Source: Acidimicrobiia bacterium
Lineage (GTDB): Bacteria > Actinomycetota > Acidimicrobiia > IMCC26256 > PALSA-555
NCBI GenBank assembly: GCA_022865365.1
Contig: JALHSW010000192.1
Location: forward strand, 1-5,869
DNA length: 5,869 nucleotides
Direction of reading: 5' to 3'
The notes beneath the pieces are model-generated. The model made no database searches. It had not been told where the DNA came from and was given only the letters and a program-made list of their open reading frames with translations. Within the stretch, counting starts at the first letter, position 1. Each line of letters begins with the position of its first letter. Shown in pieces: positions 1-4,284 of this stretch. Made by a program: the position numbers and the translations under genes.

Positions 1-531
1 GATCACGAGCTTCTCGGCGATCGCTCGGTTCGAGCGGCCCTCGGCCATGAGTGCCAGCACCTCGCGCTCGCGGGGCGTCAGGGCGTCCAGCGCGGAGTCC
101 CGGCTGTGGCGGCCGAGGAGCTGCGCGACGACGTCGGGGTCGAGCGCCGTGCCGCCCGCGCCGACGCGCTGCACTGCCTCCACGAACTCGCGCACATCCG
201 CGACGCGGTCCTTGAGGAGGTAGCCGAGGCCGGTGGCGTCGCCGGCGAAGAGCTCGCGGGCGTACTCGTCCTCCACGTACTGGCTCAGCACGAGTACGGC
301 GAGGCCGGGCTGGGCCGTGCGGGCCTCGTGCGCGGCGCGTAGACCCTCGTCGGTGAACGTGGGCGGCATGCGCACGTCGACGATCGCGAGGTCGGGGTGG
401 TGCTCCTCGACGACGGCGAGGAGCTCGACGCCGTCGCCCGCGGTGGCGACGACGTCGATGCCCTCGTCAACGAGCAGCCGCTCGAGGCCGGCGCGCAGGA
501 GCACCGAGTCCTCGGCGATGACTACCCGCAC
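1..531 (-). CDS. NarL/LuxR-family response regulator (3' end cut off by window edge)
   Basis: This is a DNA-binding response regulator that would take a phosphate from a sensor kinase and switch transcription. 177 codons are visible. Residues 1-120 form a receiver domain: acidic pair E7-D8 in VVIAEDSVLLRAGL, phosphoacceptor D52 in AIVDVRMPP, switch residue S83 in LVLSQY, and conserved K107 in GYLLKD. After a linker, residues 151-177 (LTPREREVLALMAEG, then SNRAIAEKLVI) are the start of a LuxR/GerE helix-turn-helix. The window ends inside the recognition region, so roughly 30-45 residues are missing. The start is taken as GTG at 531, which puts the first beta strand at the N-terminus as is normal; no Shine-Dalgarno is visible. 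It lies 17 bases after the SnoaL-like stop codon, so translational coupling is likely. The probable partner is the kinase at 2394-1030. Confidence 0.93.
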   Translation of the reverse strand, partial: MRVVIAEDSVLLRAGLERLLVDEGIDVVATAGDGVELLAVVEEHHPDLAIVDVRMPPTFTDEGLRAAHEARTAQPGLAVLVLSQYVEDEYARELFAGDATGLGYLLKDRVADVREFVEAVQRVGAGGTALDPDVVAQLLGRHSRDSALDALTPREREVLALMAEGRSNRAIAEKLVI

Positions 532-548
532 GGCGATCGCGGTGCTTG

Positions 549-965
549 CTAGGGGTGTTCGGGGATGACGCCGAGCTGGGTCATCATGCCGAGGTCGTTA
601 CTGACGCCCCAGTGCTCGACTGCCTTCCCGTCGCGGGTCCGGACCCGATCGAACATCTCGACGGAGACCTTCTTCCCGGTCGGCGCGATGCCGTTGAACT
701 CGCCCTTGTGAGTGCCGGTCATGACCGACTGGATCCAGACCTCGTCTCCGTCCACGGCCGTGGCGACCGTCTCGACCTTCAGGTCGGGGAACGCGGCCCG
801 GAACATCTCCGTGAAGGCCTTGAGAGCCTCCTTGCCCGATGGCATGCCGGGCATCGCCTGGTGCTCCACGAAGTCGTCGGCGATGAGCTCGTCGATCACT
901 TCAACCTTTCCTTGGCTGAGCACCTCGTCGTTGATGCGCCTTGCGAGTGCTGCGAGGTCTGCCAT
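549..965 (-). CDS. SnoaL-like (NTF2/cystatin-fold) protein, ester-cyclase type
   Basis: This 138-residue protein has the length and pattern of SnoaL-like polyketide-cyclase/ester-cyclase proteins. It has an N-terminal helix (residues 5-30, with INDEVLSQGKVEVIDEL), then DDFVEHQAMPGMPSG, KEALKAFTEMFRAAFPDLKVE, and strands VDGDEVWIQSVMTGTHKGEF and VSVEMFDRVRTRDGKAVEHW. Members form cone-shaped alpha+beta barrels with a buried pocket; some cyclise polyketide esters, many have no known substrate. No catalytic residues can be assigned with confidence. The ATG at 965 follows a good ribosome site (AGGGG, 6-10 bases upstream). It sits between the kinase gene (64-base gap, with a possible promoter) and the regulator gene (17-base gap), so it is probably co-transcribed with the regulator. 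A role as ligand-binding accessory or output of the two-component system is possible but only inferred. Confidence 0.9.
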   Translation of the reverse strand: MADLAALARRINDEVLSQGKVEVIDELIADDFVEHQAMPGMPSGKEALKAFTEMFRAAFPDLKVETVATAVDGDEVWIQSVMTGTHKGEFNGIAPTGKKVSVEMFDRVRTRDGKAVEHWGVSNDLGMMTQLGVIPEHP

Positions 966-1003
966 GTCTTTCCCCTCTCGTCAGAGCCGGTCGCTGACGC
1001 GGG

Positions 1004-1009
1004 AGCATA
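1004..1009 (-). promoter_or_regulatory. Possible -10 element for the SnoaL-like/regulator genes
   Basis: On the minus strand TATGCT matches the actinobacterial -10 consensus TANNNT and lies about 38 bases upstream of the ATG at 965. That would place a transcript start near 997. No convincing -35 hexamer is found 16-18 bases further upstream (best is TAGTCC). If real, the SnoaL-like and regulator genes could be transcribed apart from the kinase. Confidence 0.35.
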
Positions 1010-1029
1010 CGACGGCCCCACGCCGAGGA

Positions 1030-2394
1030 CTACGCGCATGGCACCGTCGCTCGGATCACCGTCGGTCCGCCGGGGGGACTGCTGACCGACAGCTCGCCGT
1101 CGACGCCGGCCACGCGGTCGGCCAGGCCCCGCAGGCCGGTGGGGACGAGGTCGTCGTGCTCGCCGATGGCCGCCCCGCCCCGCCCGTCATCCTGCACCTC
1201 GACCACGATGCGGTTGTCTACCTCACGGATGCTCACCGCGGCCCGGGACGCGTGGGCGTGGCGGCTCACGTTGGTGAGGCTCTCGGCCACCACGTAGTAG
1301 GCGGTGGCCTCGACCGCGGGGGTCGGGCGCTGGGCGAGCGCGACGGTCACGTCCACCGGGATGGGTGCGCGCGCCGCGAGGGCGTGCACCGCGGCGTCGA
1401 GGCCGCGGTCGGTGAGCACCGAGGGGTGGATGCCCCGGGCGAGGTCGCGCAGCTCGACGAGCGCGAGCTTGGCGTCCGCGTGCGCTTCGTCGATGAGCAC
1501 CGCCGCACCTTCGGGGTCGGTGGCCAGCTTCTCCTTGGCCCGGCCCAGCTCCATGGCGAGCGACGTGAGGCGCATCTGCGCGCCGTCGTGCAGTGCGCGC
1601 TCGATGCGCTGCCGCTCGGCGGTGGCCGAGTCGACGGAGCGGGCGCGGCTCTCGCTGAGGTGCCCGATCTTCGCCTCGAGCTCCGCGGCGCTGACGCCGA
1701 GGAGGCCGCGGGTCGCCATCCAGCTGAGGTTGGCGACGCCGCGGATGATCCACGGTGCGATCACCAGGGCGACGACCCCGAGCACGCTCCAGATCGCCAT
1801 CATCCACCACTCGCCGGTGAAGTTGTCGTTGGGGAGTGCCCAGCCCCACAGGGGAGTGGTCACCAGCCCGATCGCCACGCTCCACACGATGACGACGGCG
1901 GTGAACGTGGCGATGCCCCACGGCATCAGGAGCGCCTCGTAGAGGAACTCCTTCCAGAACGTGGCCTGCTTCATGTTGGCGACGAGGTTCAGGAACCAGC
2001 GCCGGAGTCCCTCGTACCACGGCGCGTCCGGGACGCGCTCGTAGTGGTGCAGCGCCGGCGCCGAGGGCAGGTCGGGGATCTCGAGGAGCGCCCGGGCGCG
2101 GGCCCGCTCCCAGTTGGCGATCACCCGGATCGCGACCAGTGTGAGCAACAGGATCGGGATCCCGATGAAGGTGATCAGCGAGCCGAAGCCCGTCGAGATC
2201 ATCGCCGCCAGCACGCTGAACACGGCGACGCCGACGGGCAGGTCGAGCAGGAGGTGGAGATTCTCCTTGGCGGTCTGCTTCTGGGTGTAGGGGCGCAGCA
2301 GTCGACGCCACCACGATGGGCGGGGCGTGGCCGGGGCCGGGGCGGCCGAGTCGGGGGCGGGCGGGGTGGTCATGGGTTCCATTGTGATGGTCAT
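1030..2394 (-). CDS. Membrane histidine kinase, NarL-partner type (sensor domain, HisKA_3, HATPase)
   Basis: This 454-residue sensor kinase autophosphorylates and passes phosphate to a NarL-type regulator. A proline/alanine-rich cytoplasmic start (1-27) is followed by a 'putative sensor' membrane domain (PF13796-like) with hydrophobic segments near 48-66, 72-93, 155-178 and 198-217, including GFGSLITFIGIPILLL and the following ERARARALLEIP. The dimerisation/phosphotransfer region (HisKA_3) spans about 258-330, with phosphoacceptor H269 in ERQRIERALHDGAQ and RGIHPSVLTDRGL after it. The ATPase domain covers 360-454: N-box N375 in AESLTNVSRHAHA, G1 box DDGRGG (402-407), G2 box GLRGLADR (420-427). 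The reading frame stays open upstream to 3144, but that part lies antisense to the methyltransferase. The start at 2394 is chosen because it sits 7 bases after a TANNNT box; ATGs at 2382 and 2373 are alternatives. Confidence 0.94.
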   Translation of the reverse strand: MTITMEPMTTPPAPDSAAPAPATPRPSWWRRLLRPYTQKQTAKENLHLLLDLPVGVAVFSVLAAMISTGFGSLITFIGIPILLLTLVAIRVIANWERARARALLEIPDLPSAPALHHYERVPDAPWYEGLRRWFLNLVANMKQATFWKEFLYEALLMPWGIATFTAVVIVWSVAIGLVTTPLWGWALPNDNFTGEWWMMAIWSVLGVVALVIAPWIIRGVANLSWMATRGLLGVSAAELEAKIGHLSESRARSVDSATAERQRIERALHDGAQMRLTSLAMELGRAKEKLATDPEGAAVLIDEAHADAKLALVELRDLARGIHPSVLTDRGLDAAVHALAARAPIPVDVTVALAQRPTPAVEATAYYVVAESLTNVSRHAHASRAAVSIREVDNRIVVEVQDDGRGGAAIGEHDDLVPTGLRGLADRVAGVDGELSVSSPPGGPTVIRATVPCA

Positions 2395-2401
2395 GGAGCG
2401 G

Positions 2402-2430
2402 AACTTACGGAAAGGACTCGTTTCCGGGAA
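2402..2430 (-). promoter_or_regulatory. Candidate leaderless promoter of the histidine kinase
   Basis: Reading the minus strand, TTCCCG (2430-2425, a weak -35), a 17-base spacer and TAAGTT (2407-2402, fits TANNNT) are followed by exactly 7 bases and then the ATG at 2394. No Shine-Dalgarno precedes that ATG. This spacing predicts that transcription starts at or next to the A of the start codon, giving a leaderless mRNA, which is common in actinobacteria. Confidence 0.45.
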
Positions 2431-2452
2431 TCCGGCAGACCGGTGTCTTGGG

Positions 2453-2470
2453 GGTAGGGGTAGCCCTACC
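2453..2470. promoter_or_regulatory. Perfect 18-bp dyad between divergent genes; candidate operator
   Basis: GGTAGGG and CCCTACC are perfect 7-bp inverted arms around a GTAG centre. The right arm abuts or overlaps the expected -35 position of the methyltransferase promoter, and the centre lies about 67 bp upstream of the kinase start. Dimeric NarL-type regulators and many repressors bind dyads of this size. Autoregulation by the regulator of this locus is the natural inference. There is no T-run and no gene end nearby, so it is unlikely to be a terminator. Confidence 0.6.
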
Positions 2471-2490
2471 GCTTGCCTCGGAACCTGCCG

Positions 2491-2496
2491 TAGGCT
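2491..2496 (+). promoter_or_regulatory. Candidate -10 element of the methyltransferase gene
   Basis: TAGGCT fits TANNNT and would start transcription near 2503, leaving a leader of about 24 bases that holds the ribosome site. The -35 region is poor (ACCGCT at 2468-2473 with a 17-base spacer), which is consistent with dependence on an activator bound at the adjoining dyad. Confidence 0.45.
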
Positions 2497-2515
2497 CCGC
2501 GGCGCGTCCGGCGCC

Positions 2516-2521
2516 AGGAGG
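2516..2521 (+). promoter_or_regulatory. Strong ribosome binding site of the methyltransferase
   Basis: AGGAGG, a perfect anti-Shine-Dalgarno match, lies 5 bases before the ATG at 2527 and fixes that start. Confidence 0.85.
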
Positions 2522-2526
2522 TTGTC

Positions 2527-3147
2527 ATGGGCGTCTACGAAGCGCGCGTGCTGCCACGCATCATCAACGTGGCGTGTGGCATGAAGGCAAGCAACCCGTT
2601 GCGCGAGCGGGTCTGTGCCGGGCTGACCGGAGAGGTCGTCGAGATCGGCTTCGGTTCGGGACTCAACATCCCCTTCTATCCGCCCGCCGTCACCCGCGTC
2701 GCAGCTGTCGAACCCGCCGACCTCGGCTGGAAGCTCGCGGCGAAGCGGCTCGCGGGCACGACCGTCCCGATCGAACGTTCCGGGCTCGACGGGCAGCGGC
2801 TGCCGTTCGCCGACGACACCTTCGACACCGCGCTGTCGACCTGGACGATGTGCACGATCCCCGACGTCGATGCCGCGCTGCGCGAGGTGCGCAGGGTCCT
2901 CAAGCCGGGCGGCATCCTCCACTTCATCGAGCACGGTCTCGCCCCCGACGAGTCGGTGCAGCGCTGGCAGCATCGGCTCGAACCGATGCAGAAGCGCATC
3001 TTCGGCGGCTGTCACCTCACCCGGTTGCCCGTCGACCTCCTGACGAGCGCGGGCTTCACCGTTCCCGAGGTCGACGTCTTCTACGAGAAGGGTGCGCCGA
3101 AGGCGATGGGTGCCGACTCCCTCGGGACGGCGGTCTCGCCCCACTGA
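2527..3147 (+). CDS. Class I SAM-dependent methyltransferase, METTL7/TMT1-like
   Basis: This 206-residue enzyme should transfer a methyl group from S-adenosylmethionine. Motif I is VVEIGFGSGLNIPFYPP (37-53, glycine loop G41-x-G43-x-G45). The acidic ribose-binding residue is E62 in VAAVEP. The LPFADDTFDTALSTWTMCTI segment (92-111) is motif II, and LREVRRVLKPGGILHFIEHG (118-137) is motif III. The layout from PFADDTFD through CTIPDVDAALREVRRVLKPGG, the FIEHG step, a helix with W147, and GGCHLTR (160-166) strongly recalls the METTL7/TMT1 family, whose animal members methylate thiols; the bacterial substrate is unknown. No membrane anchor is seen at the N-terminus, unlike METTL7. The start is set by AGGAGG. 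It is divergent from the kinase and shares the dyad region. Its last 17 codons contain the first copy of a 34-bp direct repeat. UbiE-like quinone methylation is a less likely alternative. Confidence 0.92.
   Translation: MGVYEARVLPRIINVACGMKASNPLRERVCAGLTGEVVEIGFGSGLNIPFYPPAVTRVAAVEPADLGWKLAAKRLAGTTVPIERSGLDGQRLPFADDTFDTALSTWTMCTIPDVDAALREVRRVLKPGGILHFIEHGLAPDESVQRWQHRLEPMQKRIFGGCHLTRLPVDLLTSAGFTVPEVDVFYEKGAPKAMGADSLGTAVSPH
3094..3127 (+). repeat. Direct repeat, copy 1 (inside the methyltransferase 3' end)
   Basis: These 34 bases match 3559-3592 at 31 positions, with the last 20 bases (3108-3127) identical. Here the repeat encodes methyltransferase residues 190-200, APKAMGADSLG. Confidence 0.9.
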
Positions 3148-3164
3148 CCGAGAGCGCGGCCCCG

Positions 3165-3193
3165 TTGCTCGACGGCGGGCGGCCGCCTAGCGT
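3165..3193 (+). promoter_or_regulatory. Promoter of the first ABM-like gene
   Basis: TTGCTC (3165-3170) and TAGCGT (3188-3193) are separated by 17 bases, a good match to a housekeeping sigma promoter with TTGNNN and TANNNT elements. Transcription would start near 3200, giving a leader of about 40 bases. The gene can therefore be expressed separately from the methyltransferase, which ends 18 bases before the -35. Confidence 0.6.
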
Positions 3194-3206
3194 GCCGGGG
3201 CGCACG

Positions 3207-3227
3207 GACCAACTTGGTCGCATGACC
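3207..3227. promoter_or_regulatory. Overlapping palindromes in the 5' leader; candidate operator or hairpin switch
   Basis: GACCAA-c-TTGGTC (3207-3219) is a perfect 6-bp dyad. Its right half also pairs with the next block as GGTC-gcat-GACC (3216-3227). Both lie between the predicted transcript start (about 3200) and the ribosome site at 3231. The two pairings exclude each other. A repressor site just downstream of the start is the simplest reading; a small RNA switch is possible but weakly supported. Confidence 0.45.
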
Positions 3228-3230
3228 GGC

Positions 3231-3236
3231 AGGGGG
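3231..3236 (+). promoter_or_regulatory. Ribosome binding site of the first ABM-like gene
   Basis: AGGGGG lies 4 bases before the ATG at 3241, a close but functional spacing that supports this start. Confidence 0.65.
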
Positions 3237-3240
3237 AACA

Positions 3241-3537
3241 ATGGAAGAGCACGTTCGCGTCGCAATCTACGAGATGAAGCAGGGTTCGGCCGAGGAGACT
3301 GCCGACCTGGCGAAGCAGGGCATGCTCCCGATCTTCCAGGCCCAGCCGGGTTTCGTCCGCTACGGACTGGCCCAGCTCGACGACGGCACCATCGCGTCGA
3401 TCAGCGTCTGGGAGACCCACGAGGAGGCGGAAGCCGCGAACGGGGCAGCAGCCGAGTGGGTCGCCGCGAACATCGCCGACCGGATCGAGCTCAAGAACGC
3501 CCACGTGGGCGACTTCTTCTTCGACGAAGGCCGCTGA
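3241..3537 (+). CDS. Small ABM-like (dimeric alpha+beta barrel) protein
   Basis: The 98-residue product fits antibiotic-biosynthesis-monooxygenase-like ferredoxin-fold proteins, which are usually 90-110 residues and dimerise into a beta barrel. Visible elements are strand VRVAIYEMKQGS (5-16), a helix through about residue 32, IFQAQPGFVRYGLAQLDDGTIASISVWETHEEAEAANGAAAEWVAANI (31-78, with the typical GFV turn and the W before a helix), and a last strand near HVGDFFFD. Known members are cofactor-free monooxygenases, haem-degrading enzymes or proteins with no known reaction. No substrate or catalytic residue can be named here. It has its own promoter and a palindromic leader, and follows the methyltransferase by 93 bases. 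It is flanked by the two copies of the direct repeat. A related but diverged protein starts at 5657. Confidence 0.82.
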   Translation: MEEHVRVAIYEMKQGSAEETADLAKQGMLPIFQAQPGFVRYGLAQLDDGTIASISVWETHEEAEAANGAAAEWVAANIADRIELKNAHVGDFFFDEGR

Positions 3538-3631
3538 GCCGACCTGGCGCAGCGCCGGGCGCCCCAGGCGACGGGTGCCGACTCCCTCGGGATCGCCGGC
3601 TCGGTCAGTTCGCGGATCGGGGAGTGGCGGT
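3538..3631. other. Convergent intergenic region
   Basis: This is the space between the ends of the plus-strand ABM-like gene and the minus-strand DUF2442 gene. It holds GC-rich short dyads (GGCGC-a-GCGCC at 3546-3556, then GGGCGCCC at 3557-3564) and the orphan repeat copy. No hairpin followed by a T-run is present, so no intrinsic terminator can be claimed. Confidence 0.5.
3559..3592 (+). repeat. Direct repeat, copy 2: orphan copy of the methyltransferase 3' end
   Basis: This is the second copy of the repeat at 3094-3127, displaced by 465 bp (155 codons). It keeps the same reading frame and would encode APQATGADSLG, continuing as IAGSVSSR. It lies between the ABM-like stop codon and the convergent DUF2442 gene, with no start codon or domain around it. 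It looks like the remnant of a duplicated gene tail. Confidence 0.85.
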
Positions 3632-3892
3632 TCAGCGAGTCGTCGCGGCCCAGGACGGCACTTCGTCGCCGTGGAGGACGTCGGCGTCCATGTCGGCGCC
3701 GTTGGGCCAGGCGATGGTGCCGACTTCGTGGTCGACGAACACCCGAGCGAAGAGGTCGGGGTCGGCTCGTAGCTCGGCGAACATCGGACCGCGGAGGAGC
3801 GGTTCGAGATCGACCACGCGGACGGAGCCGTCGTCGAACGTCAGCCGGACAGTGAAGCCGGAGACGACCCGCACCGCCGTGATCTCACGCAC
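3632..3892 (-). CDS. DUF2442 domain protein
   Basis: The 86-residue product covers the whole DUF2442 domain: REITAVRVVSGFTVRLTFDDGSVRVVDLEPLLRG (2-35), MFAELRADPDLFARVFVDHEVGTIAWPNGADMDADVLH (37-74). The F-DDGS-R-VDL, LRG-MF-L and GTIAWPNGADM blocks are family hallmarks. The molecular function of DUF2442 is not settled; members often sit beside DUF4160 proteins, as here. The start is GTG at 3892, with GGAGGT 8 bases upstream. The frame is open further upstream to 4006, but that part overlaps the DUF4160 gene and has no family similarity. It starts 23 bases after the DUF4160 stop codon, so the two form an operon. Confidence 0.88.
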   Translation of the reverse strand: MREITAVRVVSGFTVRLTFDDGSVRVVDLEPLLRGPMFAELRADPDLFARVFVDHEVGTIAWPNGADMDADVLHGDEVPSWAATTR

Positions 3893-3900
3893 CGTGTCGC

Positions 3901-3906
3901 ACCTCC
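3901..3906 (-). promoter_or_regulatory. Ribosome binding site that fixes the DUF2442 start
   Basis: On the minus strand GGAGGT lies 8 bases before the GTG at 3892. It supports the short 86-residue form over the 124-residue frame opening at 4006. Confidence 0.75.
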
Positions 3907-3915
3907 CTGTCCTCG

Positions 3916-4179
3916 CTACCGCAACGGTTCGATGGTACCGGGGCGTCGTCCCGACCGGGTTGCTTCCCATGCCTGTTGCAACTCGGCGACGTGGAGCCGG
4001 CGCCAACGTTCCACGAGCCGCATCGAGCGTCTCGACAATGTCGACCCGGGGAGGACCTCGCCAGTCGCAACCACGACGCGACCGCGCTGGTCCCCGCCGG
4101 ACACGTGGAAGTGCGGCGGGTCGTGATCGTTGGCCGGCATGGAGATGACCAGGCCGAAGAACGCGCTGATGCGGGGCAC
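3916..4179 (-). CDS. DUF4160 domain protein
   Basis: The 87-residue product matches DUF4160 across its length: PRISAFFGLVISMPANDHDPPHFHV (2-26, with hallmark NDHDPPHFH at 17-25), VVVATGEVLPGSTLSRRSMRLVERWRRLHVAELQQAWEATRSGRRPGTIEPL (35-86). Its function is unknown. The conserved His/Asp cluster (D18, H19, H23, H25) looks like a metal or catalytic site, but that is inference. The start is taken as GTG at 4179 because it places PRIS at the N-terminus, as in the family; no clear Shine-Dalgarno is seen. The same frame is open far upstream, antisense to the HNH gene, which can hide this gene in automatic annotation. It is the first gene of a two-gene operon with DUF2442, and divergent from the HNH endonuclease. 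A toxin-antitoxin-like role is possible but unproven. Confidence 0.87.
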   Translation of the reverse strand: MPRISAFFGLVISMPANDHDPPHFHVSGGDQRGRVVVATGEVLPGSTLSRRSMRLVERWRRLHVAELQQAWEATRSGRRPGTIEPLR

Positions 4180-4222
4180 GGGTGGCCCCGACTCATCACG
4201 ACGCGAACGATGACGGCGCACC

Positions 4223-4239
4223 ACCCGGAGTGCCCGGGT
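4223..4239. promoter_or_regulatory. Inverted repeat between the divergent DUF4160 and HNH genes
   Basis: ACCCGG and CCGGGT are perfect 6-bp arms around AGTGC. The site lies 44 bp upstream of the DUF4160 start and 46 bp upstream of the HNH start, in a 105-bp divergent region. It could be an operator for the DUF4160-DUF2442 pair; short GC-only arms are also expected by chance in such DNA. Confidence 0.3.
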
Positions 4240-4269
4240 CGAACCTGCGGGATAGCTGTCACACCGGCG

Positions 4270-4278
4270 TGCGATGGT
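4270..4278 (+). promoter_or_regulatory. Possible extended -10 of the HNH gene (leaderless start)
   Basis: TGC-GATGGT resembles an extended -10 (TGN then NANNNT) and ends 6 bases before the ATG at 4285. No Shine-Dalgarno precedes that ATG, so a leaderless transcript starting at or near it is plausible. No -35 match is visible. Confidence 0.35.
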
Positions 4279-4284
4279 GTCCCC

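Noticed and set aside
712..2457. A 581-codon plus-strand open frame across the kinase gene
   Set aside because: It is antisense to a kinase with all catalytic motifs intact; it is low-complexity (His/Arg/Gly/Asp-rich) with no recognisable domain, as expected for shadow frames in GC-rich DNA.
2449..2463. G-rich stretch as a G-quadruplex
   Set aside because: Only two G-runs are present on this strand; four are needed. The inverted repeat is the better explanation.
2395..3144. N-terminal extension of the kinase frame to 3144
   Set aside because: It lies antisense to the methyltransferase, has no family similarity, and the leaderless start at 2394 fits better.
3546..3564. GC-rich dyads as an intrinsic terminator between convergent genes
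   Set aside because: One-base loop, overlapping arms and no T-run on either strand; too weak to call.
2448..4148. A 566-codon plus-strand frame overlapping the methyltransferase and ABM-like genes
   Set aside because: It is Arg/Ala/Gly-rich, out of frame with two well-supported genes, and carries no domain.
4239..4244. TCGAAC as a second LexA box
   Set aside because: The matching GTTCGA half-site is absent at the required spacing; it is only a half-site.
3976..4284. Upstream extension of the HNH frame
   Set aside because: It overlaps the DUF4160 gene on the other strand and has no similarity to DUF222 proteins, which begin near the ATG at 4285.
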